Below are positions 1 to 11,787 of a stretch of DNA of 64,000 nt, one piece after another (the first letter of the stretch is position 1; each line of letters begins with the position of its first letter). Origin of the DNA: Exophiala sp. HKRS030 (lineage: Eukaryota; Ascomycota; Eurotiomycetes; Chaetothyriales; Herpotrichiellaceae); NCBI GenBank assembly GCA_023897205.1, contig JAHWDD010000004.1:4402001-4466000 (forward strand), in the 5' to 3' direction. The notes below the pieces were generated by a model that saw only the letters and a list, made by a program, of their open reading frames with translations, was not told where the DNA came from and did not search any database. The position numbers and the translations under genes are program-made.

Positions 1-495
1 GTACAGGTTCATAAATGCCGGCCCCTGGACAGACGACGTACGGCACACCACCGAATTCCTTTTCGTACGTATCAAAGGCCTTTTCGAGTTGTGGCCAATC
101 ACTCACGTCGGTCTTTGTGAATGCTATCCGTGGACTCGACTTGCTATTGTCGTTTTGGTCTTGTTTCAACGTGTCGATCCAAGCCTGTGCTTCACGGTGT
201 AAAGTGAGATCACAGATCAATACGTTACAACCTGCTTGGTGTAACGCTTTTGTAAACGCGAGACATATTCCTGTGACCGACGGACGATGATGGTTTGTCA
301 AAGTTAGCATTCTGTGGTTTTGAAAGGGGTCATATATAAATTTGCATCATTGACATCTCGTAGTGATGGAAACCATAGATATCAGAGTAGGGGAAAGATG
401 AAGAAAAAAAGAGTCATCTTACCTGAACCACCTCCCGTCACAATTGCCCCTTTTCCTGTTAGATCGACTTGTTGTTGTTGTTGTTGTTGTGACAT
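1..495 (-). CDS. Short-chain dehydrogenase/reductase, 3' end beyond the window
   Basis: Partial SDR oxidoreductase; the gene runs off the left edge. Exon 1 is 423-495 (ATG at 495) and exon 2 runs from 270 to beyond base 1. The 152-nt intron (271-422) has a GTAAG donor and CACAG acceptor. Splicing rebuilds the N-terminal Rossmann motif TGGGSGI across the exon junction, followed by a second strand ending CNVLICDL, where the Asp suggests NAD preference. Further on come TDVSD, typical of the adenine pocket, and a segment resembling the NAG region (CPGAGI). The start is unusual: seven consecutive glutamines encoded by a CAA repeat precede the fold. It resembles 15-hydroxyprostaglandin-dehydrogenase-like fungal SDRs. 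The catalytic YxxxK lies outside the window, so the substrate cannot be guessed. Confidence 0.8.
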
Positions 496-1379
496 TTTGT
501 TGTTCAAATTCAAAAGCAAAAAGGATTCTCAACAGGATAGAGACACTGTAGGTGTATTGAAAATGCAGTCGTCTCACTCGTTACTCAAATCGAACGTTCA
601 CTTTTTGGAGTAGAGAGGTATCTGAACCTCAGTAGATAACTCCGTAGTAGATGTTGTATGTTGAAACTGGTCTCCCCGCGATAAATACTACTCGTCCTTG
701 TCGACATCAACAATTCAAGTCACTAGTTGTCATCCCTCTTCTTTTCCCTCGAGTCTCCAATAGTTCTTCCTCCTCCTCCACATTTCAGGACTACCGAGGA
801 CAATGGGAAATCGGGGGAGGCTTACGGAGTACAAGATGGGATGTCAATTTTGAGAGCCGAACATTCATAGCCGACATTACCGGACAAGTACTTAATTCAT
901 AGTAAGTACTCACTACCGAGCATACCAAAACAGAAAAACCATACGAGTACCAGACACGAAATATCGGAACCAGGCACGTTGAATAGATTGGCAATAAAGA
1001 ATATCGAATTCTCCTTCTAGTATAGCTCACAAGGCTTCAATACTTGTACAGGACAGACGAAGTCAGAACCATCGATCTCATAGGATTCTCAATTAACCGA
1101 ACCTGTTCTACATTTACTTACCTTCATTCTTTACACATTGTCTGCGAACCAAAATTATATCCATCACTAATGGTCAAAAGGACCCTCTATGATTCAAATC
1201 TCAACCGTCAAAGTCGTGTCTCGGTATCCAGATAGCAATTCCCCAAAACGCTAGCAATAGTGTAACCCTGCACCTCTGACCAAATCCCATCCTACCCTTC
1301 TCAACATAAGCAGGCCGATGGTAATACTCGCTAAATTCTTCGCAAATGATTTTCTCAAAACGGACACCGAATCCTTTCG
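496..1379. other. Intergenic: upstream of the SDR, downstream of the ligase extension
   Basis: No coding signal seen on either strand. It should hold the promoter of the leftmost SDR and the 3' end of the ligase-region gene. A partial ACTCCGTA motif occurs near 625. Confidence 0.5.
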
Positions 1380-2981
1380 TCACACCACGCCATCATCACA
1401 ATGCAAGCTTCGTAAGAGACTCGTAGCCTGCCGCCAATTCGTAATGACATCTGCCACGAGTTTGTCCTTTCTGCCATTGTCGTATAAGCTTGGTCTTGTA
1501 GTGCCGGAACCCTCTCTAGAACTATGCAAAATCTCTGGAGGACAGAATCTCCCGCCAGTCGAAAAGAGCACCGCGCCCTTGAAGTGGTAACGTAGTGGTG
1601 AGTCAACCAGTCGCAAACAAAATTCACACAGTTGCGAATCATCATCACATTTGCAAGGATGATTCTCTGTAGGCATCAAAGGCAGAGCTTGCATGCCGTA
1701 GAAGATGACAAGTTTCTGCTCAATCTTCTCCCGAGAACAAGAAGAAATCTTGGGTTGACTTCCTGGTCTGCCCGACCCACGCATCAACCGCGACCGTAGC
1801 ACAGAGACCGTCTGGGCAACTTGGTAGATCTCTTTCGCGATGTCTTCTGGTTCCGAGCAGTCAAGTAAACGAACGAGTACATAGCGGCCCATCAAGAGCT
1901 CGCTTTGACTGGCTGGCCGTGGAATAAAGCCATTTTGGAAAGCGTGCTCCTTTTGAACGGATGGCCAGTGAGAACATAGAGTGTAACGAGCGAAATCCTT
2001 GATGCTAAGCTGGGGGATCCGAGGAGAGGGCTGAATCTGGCTCGCGGGCTCTTTATCGAATTCCCGTTGTGGTGCGGGATCTAGAAGCTGTTCAACTGCA
2101 CGGGAACTGCCAGCCTTCTTCGACGCAGCCCCGGCAACGCGGTTGTGATTGAGGCTGTTCTCCACTGCACCATCAACTGTCATGTCGCCTGCCGAGTGCT
2201 TACCGGAGGACGGTAACTTTTCAGGATTCTCCTTGTCCGAGGGAGTTCGAGTCAGCTTGACGGGGAGCCCGTCACGTCCACGTTGAGGTGATCCGGCCGA
2301 CAAGTCAGAAAGAGGACGACGTTGTCGACCTGTGGGCGGAGTTATGATTGTCGACTGGCTGATGGGCGAATATCGAGTTCTATGATTTCTCGAGGGAGGG
2401 CGAAAGACGGGCGGAGGTTCAAAGGCCCTGATATGGTTTTGAAAGCTGTTGATAGCAGACACTGGTCGACTTATACTTCCAGCCACGGGGCTGGTATGCG
2501 GTCTCGGTCTATCAGCGAAGATGAGTATAGCAGATTGCCCCGTTTGTATGGTTCTGCTAGGGTGCTGACGCAAATAGGAGACCGTGTTTTCGTTGAAGCC
2601 GTCCTTTGAACCAAACGATCGTGTGATAGACGCATCGTTGACTCTTGAGAACGCTTTGCCACGTCTCGCGTTGTGGCTGCTCTCATCAGAGTGTTCAATA
2701 TCGACCAGCTTTCGTTTTGATGGGCGAACTGTTTCCCCATCCCTTGCAGAGGGGCTCGACAAACTCTCGCGTTCTCGACCTCGTCCGTCGATCGCAGTCG
2801 ACTCTTGCAGAGTAAGCGCTTTGGTATCTGAACCCATGTTTCGGCGTTGACCCTGCCCGAATGTCATGACAGAACTCGTGGAAACCACCCTACTTCCAGA
2901 GCGTAATATATCGCTTTCGGCGTTCTGGAGACTTCTGTCGATGCTCGACGCAGGTCGTGTCTTGCATGGTGTGTCAATGGT
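1380..2981 (-). CDS. Low-complexity ORF, probable C-terminal exon of the adjacent DNA ligase gene
   Basis: A single long open frame ends at 1380. The first half is Ser/Pro/Arg-rich and looks disordered. The last ~200 residues look folded, with tryptophans, hydrophobic helices and a cysteine cluster (CKCDDDSQLCEFC). I do not recognise the family. No ATG lies near its upstream end: the first in-frame ATG is at 2867, although the open frame continues further upstream. It is also in phase with the preceding ligase frame if an intron of about 183 nt (2982-3164, GTGCAA donor, CTCAG acceptor) is removed. Joined, the product would be about 1182 residues. The donor is weak, so a separate gene starting at 2867 or an assembly frameshift near 3141 remain possible. 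Confidence 0.5.
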   Translation of the reverse strand, partial: TIDTPCKTRPASSIDRSLQNAESDILRSGSRVVSTSSVMTFGQGQRRNMGSDTKALTLQESTAIDGRGRERESLSSPSARDGETVRPSKRKLVDIEHSDESSHNARRGKAFSRVNDASITRSFGSKDGFNENTVSYLRQHPSRTIQTGQSAILIFADRPRPHTSPVAGSISRPVSAINSFQNHIRAFEPPPVFRPPSRNHRTRYSPISQSTIITPPTGRQRRPLSDLSAGSPQRGRDGLPVKLTRTPSDKENPEKLPSSGKHSAGDMTVDGAVENSLNHNRVAGAASKKAGSSRAVEQLLDPAPQREFDKEPASQIQPSPRIPQLSIKDFARYTLCSHWPSVQKEHAFQNGFIPRPASQSELLMGRYVLVRLLDCSEPEDIAKEIYQVAQTVSVLRSRLMRGSGRPGSQPKISSCSREKIEQKLVIFYGMQALPLMPTENHPCKCDDDSQLCEFCLRLVDSPLRYHFKGAVLFSTGGRFCPPEILHSSREGSGTTRPSLYDNGRKDKLVADVITNWRQATSLLRSLHCDDGVV

Positions 2982-3140
2982 CTGAGCCACTTGAAGCAGA
3001 ACAGAGTATGGAAGCGATTTCGGCCCGGGAAATCAAAGAAGAGACCGATTGGATAGCCCGGTTGATTGCAGCTGATGGGAAAGATGCCCGTTTGGATTCA
3101 GTATCTGAGACCACCGCCAGTCCTTCTGTGAGCGCCCTAT

Positions 3141-5111
3141 CTAATTCTCTGAATGCTTTTGCACTTCCTCAAAAGAACTGGTCTCCGTGAACGGCCTATC
3201 AGAATGCACTTTGATCACTCGGGGAAATCGTGGCACCATATGTCTGGCGTCTTGTGGACGCTCAAAGCCAGCACCCATGACCTCAACAACAAAGGGCACT
3301 TTGAACAATTCCGAGGGGGCTCTCATACCCTTCATTTCCTTGGAATCAGGCCAAACCGTAAAATGATCGATCGAATTCGCAAATGGTACTCGATGCATCT
3401 GGCCCTGTGCATTGAGATGAAGTATATCCTCTTTCGGTACACCATGGGAAGACACAGTCTGTAGTATGCGGAAGATGGGTTTTACATCAAATCGGCGCAC
3501 CTCCTCCTTGTTCTCAAGGCAGGCGATGTAGAATGTTGTCCATGAGAGCGACCCGAGTTGAAGTTCTTCAACGATGCTTGGGTCTCGTCGACCACCAATG
3601 ATGCAAAGATCAACCGCATCTCCACATCCTTTGATGTAATCCTTCTTGAGCTTGATTACACTTTGGGAGTGTAAGAAGGAAAAGTATGGATCATCACAAC
3701 CTTTGAGCACGAGTCCTTCCCATCTATGCCGAATAGCATGCGCGAACACATCTAGCAGTCCACGTCTTGCGTCACTGCTCCTGAAGTTGATGACCTGTCG
3801 GTACGCGAGTTGGGATTCTCCTTCCTCGGTTCGCACGATCTGCTCAAGGCGTTGTCTTCGGTCATGATGAGGCTTCTGGCTCAACGCCGTATCATCAAGG
3901 AATAGGATGTCGTAGAAGACAAACATGAGTTGCTCATCGGGTTTTCGAGGAGAGTCCATGTCGGTTCCGAGAAGCTTTCCACCATGCAGGATGTGCTTTC
4001 GAATGGTGTGAAAAGGCAGGATGGATCTTGCTGACCGATCGTAGACCAAAAGCTCGCCTTCCACAATACAGTTTCTGGCAAAAGCGCATTCTGGCTCGCC
4101 AATCCTGAGACCTTTCCTTAGGGCAGACAGAAGACGTATTCGATCTCTCGTAGAATCTTTGCCGCTTTTTGAAAAGATTTGGATTTGTGACGGAGGCTCT
4201 TTTGTAAGGTCAATGTGGACTTGGCAATATTCGCCGTCGTATTTGCGTTCCACACTCATCATTCGATTTCGAGCCTCATTACAACAGTGCTTGATGGTTC
4301 TCGCTTTCACAAATGGTGTCCGAGAGATCATGGCTCCTATCCCTGGAGTGATGTAATGTGCACATAGTCTCAGAATCCAAGACTCATCAGCGGGACTCGG
4401 GTTCGACGGTATCCCTTGCAGTTCCTTTAGCGTGAGAACGTCAACAGCGCTCTCGATCGAATTTCGCACCACGATAATGTGCGGAAGGAGGAAATGAAAA
4501 GAGCGCAGGACGGTGCGCTCCGGTAGTTGTACAGGGGTATAACGTTTGAGAATCATGCGAACGAACCACTTCGCTTCGGAACTTTTCAATCGTCGCACAA
4601 CCGGGGCGAGGACGTCGCTATGTGTCTGATTGTTTTGATATTTGCGTATCTCTGGCGAGGAGAACGCTGAATTGGCGGCAAGCTGGAAGAGAGTTTGGTC
4701 GATCTCCTCTAAAGTAACTGGACCATTGTACACGTCGATGTTGTCGTCAAAGTCTGCAAAGACTTGTTCAATGGTCGTCGCCAAGTCAGTTTCTGCAGAC
4801 TTCCACGCCTTCAGCCTCTTGACGGACGCAGCTGGCAATCGACGAATCCTCGCCCAAACATTGGCAAGGGAAGCCTCCTGCATACTATAACTCCGCTTCG
4901 GAAGGCGTTCTGGTAGGAGACATGACAAGAAGGCAACGGCCGCCGGTCCATGCCGAGGGATAAGTCCATTGTATTCGTCGAACCAATCTGTAGTATATTT
5001 GATATCGAGGTTGACATTTCGATTTGAGGTAAGGCACCGCTCTCTCCGAGCGGCATCAAGCGTCTCGAGAAGCTCACAAAGCCAAGTGAATCTGAAACCT
5101 TGAGGGCTCAT
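3141..5111 (-). CDS. ATP-dependent DNA ligase (LIG4-like catalytic core)
   Basis: Joins nicked DNA through a lysyl-AMP intermediate; expected to be nuclear. The start is the ATG at 5111 (MSPQGFRFTW); the frame is open further upstream but has no ATG there. The N-terminal ~250 residues resemble the helical DNA-binding domain of eukaryotic ligases. Nucleotidyltransferase motifs then follow in order: motif I (ERKYDGEY, adenylated Lys near residue 290), motif III (VFYDILFLDD), motif IV (WEGLVLKG) and motif V (IKLKKDYIKG), then an OB-fold-like region. It differs from Cdc9/LIG1 and looks like the extra Pezizomycotina ligases related to LIG4. The frame stops at 3141, but coding-like sequence continues downstream in other frames, so the true gene probably extends by splicing into the 1380-2981 ORF. 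Confidence 0.85.
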   Translation of the reverse strand: MSPQGFRFTWLCELLETLDAARRERCLTSNRNVNLDIKYTTDWFDEYNGLIPRHGPAAVAFLSCLLPERLPKRSYSMQEASLANVWARIRRLPAASVKRLKAWKSAETDLATTIEQVFADFDDNIDVYNGPVTLEEIDQTLFQLAANSAFSSPEIRKYQNNQTHSDVLAPVVRRLKSSEAKWFVRMILKRYTPVQLPERTVLRSFHFLLPHIIVVRNSIESAVDVLTLKELQGIPSNPSPADESWILRLCAHYITPGIGAMISRTPFVKARTIKHCCNEARNRMMSVERKYDGEYCQVHIDLTKEPPSQIQIFSKSGKDSTRDRIRLLSALRKGLRIGEPECAFARNCIVEGELLVYDRSARSILPFHTIRKHILHGGKLLGTDMDSPRKPDEQLMFVFYDILFLDDTALSQKPHHDRRQRLEQIVRTEEGESQLAYRQVINFRSSDARRGLLDVFAHAIRHRWEGLVLKGCDDPYFSFLHSQSVIKLKKDYIKGCGDAVDLCIIGGRRDPSIVEELQLGSLSWTTFYIACLENKEEVRRFDVKPIFRILQTVSSHGVPKEDILHLNAQGQMHRVPFANSIDHFTVWPDSKEMKGMRAPSELFKVPFVVEVMGAGFERPQDARHMVPRFPRVIKVHSDRPFTETSSFEEVQKHSEN

Positions 5112-6155
5112 GGTTCTCTGAGTCGTGAGAGCCACGCAATGAACTCAACCGATTGTGATTTGTCAATTGGTGATACTCAGTCGCACGACCTGGCTGAACG
5201 ATCATGTCGCAGTCGCAAAGGGAAATTGAGAAAGACATTCGCGCGTCTGCCGTGAATTTATATCTGTATAGACGCTGCTACAAAGAAGTGCAAGTGCCAG
5301 TTCAAGTTCGTGAATCAAGAATTGATCAACACAAACCAAGAGGAACGAAAGAGACAAACCATGATAATGGCACAATGTACTGGAGGGAGGTGAAGTTTGG
5401 CACTTGGAAAAGCTCAGACGCGTTTGGTGCATGTGTGGAACGCCAGATCACGTGGTGTCCTTTTTCTTCGGAAAAAAGTCATCGGAGGAATATCGGCGTT
5501 AGGCTCTATTGACGTCACCAGCATCGTCGGCACCATTTGCTTCAGCTGGAACTATGCGAGAAGAGGTGAAAAGAAGTCCGAAAGCTATCGCCGAGATGGT
5601 CGGGCAAATGCATGGTTGCAATTGAATCAACAAGTTTTGCTCGGAGATTTCAGTCACTAGATACCTACAGCAAACCAAGGTGGGATGAGATGAGATATCG
5701 ATCGGGCGGCCGATGCGGCCGCTTGATACTCCACCAGCCAGGGCCACTTGGCATGTAAAAGGGGTCCATAGAGAAGCATTCTTATGCTACTGACAGGACG
5801 GAGTTATGAGTACTTGGCTTCATGTCATATATTCGCAAGCTAGAAATGCCTCATCTGATCAACGATTGACCGACTCTTCAATTGGTCTGGATATGGATCC
5901 ATACTCCCGACCACGGCGACATCCCAAAGTACAGAGAGTACACGGAACACGAGAAAAGACAAGGGAGTTGAGTAAGGTAGGATTCCTCGTATAAATATAT
6001 CACTACCCCTCCCTCAGCTGAAAGAAAACACACTCACATCCCAAACTTTCATAAACCCCATATATTCTCATCGAGAAACACCATACCTGATCCCTAATCC
6101 AAAGCACTTAACCACTCATACCACCCCCAACGGCCCCTTGTGATATACACGCACA
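5112..6155. other. Intergenic: divergent promoter region, ligase and SDR
   Basis: Divergent upstream regions of the ligase (minus) and the SDR (plus). A GC-rich patch with two GGCCG-type blocks lies at 5703-5721. The 150 bp before 6156 are C/A-rich, as in many fungal 5' leaders. No gene seen. Confidence 0.5.
5990..5999 (+). promoter_or_regulatory. Candidate TATA box of the downstream SDR
   Basis: TATAAATATA followed by a C-rich leader about 155 bp upstream of the SDR ATG at 6156. Position and context fit a core promoter; not otherwise tested. Confidence 0.4.
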
Positions 6156-7183
6156 ATGTCATCGTCAGCCCCAACCTGGCTCGTCACCGCAGCGAGCAGT
6201 GGTTTCGGCAAGTTCATCGCCCTCGAGGCCTTATCTCGAGGCCACACGGTACTCGCGACGGCCCGGAACCCGACCAAGATAGACGACCTCAAGTCGAAAG
6301 GAGCAAAGACGTACGCCCTCGACGTGACGTGGGAAATGCCCCGAATCCAATCTACAGTCGACCAAATGGTCAAGGACGCCGGAGGTCGGGTCGACATCCT
6401 GATCAACGCGGCAGGCTATGTCCTGGAAGGTGCTCTTGAAGAGACATCGTATGTCTTTTTCTTTTTGCCTTTGCCCTTTTTTTTTCTTCCTATCTCAAAA
6501 CCCGATCCTATTCCTTTTTCCCCTCCCTAAGCCTCCCCATATTCCACGGAATCATATCTTCAGTGGAAATAAAAGAAACTAACGAGAGTGTGCGAACACA
6601 CAAAAACAGCCCCGAAGAGACTCTGGCAGAATTCTCGACCAACGTCTTCGGCATGATCAACGTCACCCGGGCCATCCTCCCCAGCATGCGCACCCGACGG
6701 TCCGGCATCATCGCCAACTTTGGTTCTTTGGGATCCTGGCGAGGCGGCGCCGCCTTCTCCAACTACGCCGCCACGAAGTGGGCCTGCACCGCCATCTCCG
6801 AGTCTCTCTACCAGGAACTCAGACCGCTCGGCATCACCTGTACCGTCATCGAGCCGGGCTACTTCAGGACCGGGTTCCTCAACCCGGGCGCCCGGATCAA
6901 GTCCGCCAAGGTCATCGACGACTACACCGACACCACCGTCGGGGACGTCCGCAGGGCCCTCGACACTGTCGACAACAAGCAGCCCGGGGACGTCGTCAAG
7001 GGGTCAAAGGTCGTCGTCGACGTCCTGACCCGCACGGGGGCCGCCGCGGGGAGGGACATCCCCCTCAGGATCGTCCTGGGCAAGGACTGTGTCCAAGGCA
7101 TCCGACAAAAGTGCGCCGACACCCTCAAGTTGCTCGAGGACTGGGAGCCCATCATTACGTCCACAGACCACGATGACGCATGA
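6156..7183 (+). CDS. Short-chain dehydrogenase/reductase
   Basis: Classical-fold SDR oxidoreductase of 288 residues. Exons are 6156-6448 and 6610-7183; the intron starts GTATGT, ends ACAG and leaves the protein frame intact (..EETS/PEETLAEF..). Seen motifs: cofactor loop TAASSGFG near residue 10, a following ATARNP segment whose Arg favours NADP, DILINAAG, the catalytic Ser region NFGSLGSW, and the active-site YAATK (YxxxK). The family member type is the fungal oxidoreductase often annotated as a 3-oxoacyl reductase or retinol dehydrogenase-like protein; the substrate is unknown. Exon 2 is much more C-rich at third positions than the neighbouring genes. Confidence 0.88.
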
Positions 7184-7842
7184 TCAGGGGCCGAACCATT
7201 CTTCAACAATGACATGACGGCCGCGCACGAGATATGCTGCCCTGGAGCTGGTTTCCGTTCCGATAGTTCACAATGTTCTAGTGGAATGTTAGGTTGAGTC
7301 TTCGTCATGGCAGACAAATGCAAGTACATGACATTCACAAGTTAAGCAAGACGACACGTCGCAAATTCCTACCCTTCACCAGACTGTAAACAGAAGTTAA
7401 AATTACGTACAATGCTCATTCTACTATAAGGGTATCCTTGTTCATTAAAGTCGTAATGGAAAGTGAAGCAACTCGAGCTCGACCATCCTGTGGCCAATCG
7501 TGCTGTGTTCGTCCCGGACCCAGCCTCCCAGTCCACCTATATTCGTGCAGCAGGTAGGACAAAACATGGCCAACGCTCTTCCAGGTCAAGCATCCTTTCT
7601 GTTCGAAGACTCTGCAAGTGGAGAATCGCTCAATTTGAGCTTCGGAAGGAAACCTTCGCGGGAGGCTCTAGGCGTGTTGGGGGTGGCACGCCGTGGTCGG
7701 GGCCGTAGTTGGACGAGTTTGGCCTTGCTAAACGTTGCTGAGGCGATGATGTCTTCGGGGTCCAACGGTGGAGGCGGCCATGTCACAGACTCGCCTGCAG
7801 ACGTCGACATCGTGTGGACACCCGTGAGCAGAATGGTCGCAC
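7184..7842. other. Intergenic: convergent 3' regions
   Basis: Lies between the SDR (plus) and the H+-ATPase (minus). Only short overlapping frames without family resemblance; nothing else seen. Confidence 0.5.
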
Positions 7843-10706
7843 TCAAGCAACCTTCTCGTGCTGGGTGGACACGCGGTTCAAAGCCACCAGGAAATCCTCC
7901 ATGTCCCGCTTCTTAAGCACCTTCTTGGTTCGCGACCGCCTTCCATGCACAATATCATCAAATGTGACGCTGTCCTGCAACAGGTAATACAATCCAGCCA
8001 TGACACAAAATACCCCAAACGAATACAACCAGATTCGGACCACGGCAACGATATTGGTCCCTTTTCCATCAACGAACCAGCCGAAAATACAGAATAAGGT
8101 GGCGAGAATATCAACAAGAATAATTGCTGCGGTCAGTTGCCATGAGGGCAAACTTGACCAGAAGGGCCCATTCGCTCTGGTGATAAAGATCAACCAATTC
8201 TCGGAAAGTGAGATTTGCAGGAAGAGAACCGCGTCTTTATGGCCACTGTTTTGCACAATGCCTTTATCGTCACCCCAAATTAGCATCGTGGTCAAAGCAA
8301 TCCATGTGCCCGCGGCCAATACCATTCCAAGCAGTATAGACATCCCCCAGAGTTTGGGTAAATTCCACTTGACCGGAGTCTTGGAGTACGGTGCGTTGTC
8401 GTAAGCAATGGCCAAAGTAGCAATGTCGGCGAAGATTGCGAGAAAGACGACCAACTTGAGATTCAGTGACTGGTTCTGAATGGCGATCCAGAGGCCGAAG
8501 AAGATTTCCAGGTGAAGCGAGAGTGCAATTCGATAAACGATATATGCGTACATGCGGTGAAAAATCTGTCGAGATGTTTTCAGAACGTCAATGATCGCAG
8601 AAAGACCCGGAGCCAGAAAAACGATGTCGGCCGCTGACCGAGCGGCATCAGAAGCACCTTCAACTGCAATGCCGGTGTCTGCCTTTTTCAGTGAGGGCGC
8701 ATCATTGACGCCGTCACCAGTCATAGCCACAAGATAACCACGTTGCTGCAATATCTCAACGACGTTATATTTATGCTGCGGGAACACCTCAGCAAACCCA
8801 TCAGCAGCTTCAACAAAGTCATACACTTCGGACCCAGGCATGGTGCCACCACCAGCAAGACCGAGGCGCTCGGCGTTGAAGACATTGGAGCCGAGGCCGA
8901 GTTGTCGGGAGGTCTCACGAGCAATGCCCACTGCGTCACCGGTAAGCATCTTGATAGAAAGGCCCAGCCTCTTCGCTTCGTTGATAGTTTTGGCGGTGTC
9001 ATATCGTGGCGGATCAGCACATGGCATGATTCCCAAGATTTCCCACTGGCCTTCGCCTCGCTTTCGAGCGACACCAAGAGATCGAAAACCTCTAGCTGCG
9101 AACTCCGACACCTTGTTCTTGTAGGCAATGTCGATTTCTTCGGGAATGGGATGATCATCTTCGACAGTCCGTAAGACAAAAAGTGGCGCACCCTTGACAC
9201 AGGTGATACGCTCTCCCTGTGGCGATTCAACAATAGCACTAACCTTCTTCGAGACTGGGTCGAAAGGAGAGAATTGTACAACTTTATACTTTCCCAATGC
9301 TCCCTTCGCTCGTGGGTAGTATCGAAGGGCTTTGAAGAAGGCTTTGTCAATCGCGTCCATTCCCTTCTTTTTCCTCGAGGCAGCAAGACACGCAGTGAGC
9401 ATCAGATCTTCTGGATCCACCCCTTGCACAGTGTAGGGCTCGTGCAATGATAGCTTGTTCTTGGTGAGGGTCCCCGTTTTATCAGAGCAGAGTATTTCCA
9501 CGCCGGCAAGTGATTCGATAGCCGACAATTTCTGAACAATGGCCTTCTTCTTAGCAAGGTATGCGGCACCGACAGCCATAGTAGTCGTAACAACAGCAGG
9601 GAGACCAACGGGCACTCCAATGATGGTGATGGATAAGGTAAATTCGAGAATGGTGACTATGTCATTGGAACGGTAAAAGGACGAAATCCAGACAACAAGC
9701 AATGTGAAGATAACAAGTGCGAGCAAGACCGCACCGATGCCATTGAGGACTTCGGTGAAATGTCCCGTAGAACCAGATGCTTCATTTACCAGGGCGGCTG
9801 CTCGACCGACGAAAGAGTTGTCTCCCGTGGCCGTGACGATCATGAAGCAGGTGCCTCTTTTGACGGCAGAGGAGGCATAACAGGTGTCACCGATGCCTTT
9901 GTCAGCTGCAAGTGACTCTCCAGTAATGGAAGATTGGTCGACTTGGAGATAGGCATCTTCTGTGACCACGCGACCATCGGCTGGAATGATAGTCCCTTCT
10001 TCGAGCTGTAGAATATCTCCAGGCACGACCATTGGCGCTTCGATCTCAACCAGCCGACCTTCTCTGAGGACTACTGCCTTGAGAGCAAGTGTCTTTTTGA
10101 GTTCTTCGACAATGGATCCAGCTTGGAACTCCTGGACAAAGCCGACCGATGCATTGAGTAAGAGCATTCCACATATTACGCCAAAGTCGACCCAGTCCTG
10201 CAGACCGGCAGCCAGGATAGCAGCAGCCTATTTGTAAATGTGTCAGGGCCAGTGACCACATGAAGATATTGAAGGGCCCGTCTTACCTCCATAACAAACT
10301 GTATAGGGCCAACAAAATAGCCAAGGAACTTTAGCCACAGGCTTTCCTTCGCTTCCCTCATCTGGTTGAGGCCATACTTTTTGCGTCTTGCTACCACTTC
10401 TGGCTCAATCAACCCAACGCGTGGATCGGTCTGGAGCATCTCCTCCGGAACTAGGCGAGCTGCTCCGATTGTCTCGATCTCGGCCTCGAGAGCCTCGTCC
10501 GGATCCAGAGACTCTAGTTCTTCAATAAGAGCATCAAGGTCCTCCTCTTCATCGTCCTCATCCACTCTGGACTGCCTCTTCTCCACATACAGGGGATCAT
10601 TACGATGTTCCCTGTGAGGCACTTCGGTGGCATTGATCGTGACTCTCGGCGGTTGTTTGCGAGAGGCGGAGCCTGCGGAGCTATCATTTGATGGTATATC
10701 TGTCAT
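7843..10706 (-). CDS. PMA1: Plasma membrane H+-ATPase, P-type (P3A)
   Basis: Pumps protons out of the cell using ATP and generates the membrane potential that drives secondary transporters such as the TRK, FTR1-neighbouring and MFS proteins of this window. Exon 1 is 10287-10706 (ATG at 10706) and exon 2 is 7843-10227; the 59-nt intron joins FVME to [16 protein letters not shown]. The product is 934 residues, close to yeast Pma1 (918). Seen: an acidic N-terminus rich in Glu/Asp, the actuator TGES, phosphorylation motif [11 protein letters not shown] (Asp near 389), hinge [20 protein letters not shown], ten-segment hydrophobic pattern, and a C-terminal regulatory tail. The start at 10706 was chosen because the frame opens upstream without an ATG. 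Confidence 0.97.
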
Positions 10707-11787
10707 ATTGAATATGTCAAGCAAAGAGGTAAGAGGGGGAAATATGGCGGTGCTATGTCAGGTCCATGAGGGACAAGATAACAGTGAGAGTAAGGTATAA
10801 GTAGATGGTCATTGGGGAAAGATCGAAGTCGGGAAGGCGCGTTGTATATGGCATAAAGAAGCAGTCAGGGTTTAGAGGAGGAACAGGAGGGAAGCTCCAG
10901 CATTTAATGTCAAGAACGTATGAAGCTCATTATATGGAGCGAGGGCAAAACAGAATCATAGAGACTCGGCCAGAAGCAGCAGCGCAGGTGCAAATATTAC
11001 AGAACGAGTAGCATGATGATGACGGTTGTTAGTATCAATTGGCGCCCAGATTCGCTCCCCGCAAAGCCCTGTGGAATCAATAAGGAGGAGCCTTGTGGAA
11101 TGTACTTAATAGTGGTCCTTGAACCAACCGATCCACTGATGGACAGAGTGGCTGAAGTTATTGACTTTCTATGTTTAAGCTACAGGTATGTGAGGATTAT
11201 GGAGGAGTATCACGGCTGCATTCAAGGATCTACCCTTTGTGAGTTGCGAAGAGTAGTTGCTCGCTAGTCGTGCATATTGAGAAACTTCTTCTACAACACC
11301 TAAGAGGAGTGCTTTATCTACCAATTTGCACATGTGTTGATGGTCATCCTACAATGCTGATTCACACGCACTTTGATCTGTGGATCCGTCCGAGATGTAG
11401 ACGCATCAACGTGAGGCTGTGCAAGTGATGACAGTACACCAAAAAGTCGAAAGGAAAATGCAGCATATGCTTATGCTATGAATTTGCAAACGGTTCTGGT
11501 ACTGTTATTCACAGCACGCTGGCCCTACTTGAACACGGAGAGTCCAAACCTCTGCTGCTGTCGTGCTCATCGGCAAAACAAAACAGTAACCTTCGAGAAA
11601 TGTTGGAATCCTCAATGTCATTTACAAGTAAAGATCCACGACGAGGTCATGATGACTGTTCGTAGATCGCCGCTTTCCACCATTGATGAACGCCGCCCAT
11701 GCAAGTATCAATTCTGTACAGGGTATCAATCGAAGTGTAATGTATCTCATGTCATGTTCTCTCCTCCGGTTTTTTCCCTGGCATACT
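10707..11787. other. Intergenic: PMA1 promoter and 3' side of the Nrd1-like gene
   Basis: About 1 kb without a convincing frame. The part next to 10706 is purine-rich on the plus strand (pyrimidine-rich upstream of PMA1), as in strongly expressed fungal promoters. Confidence 0.5.
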
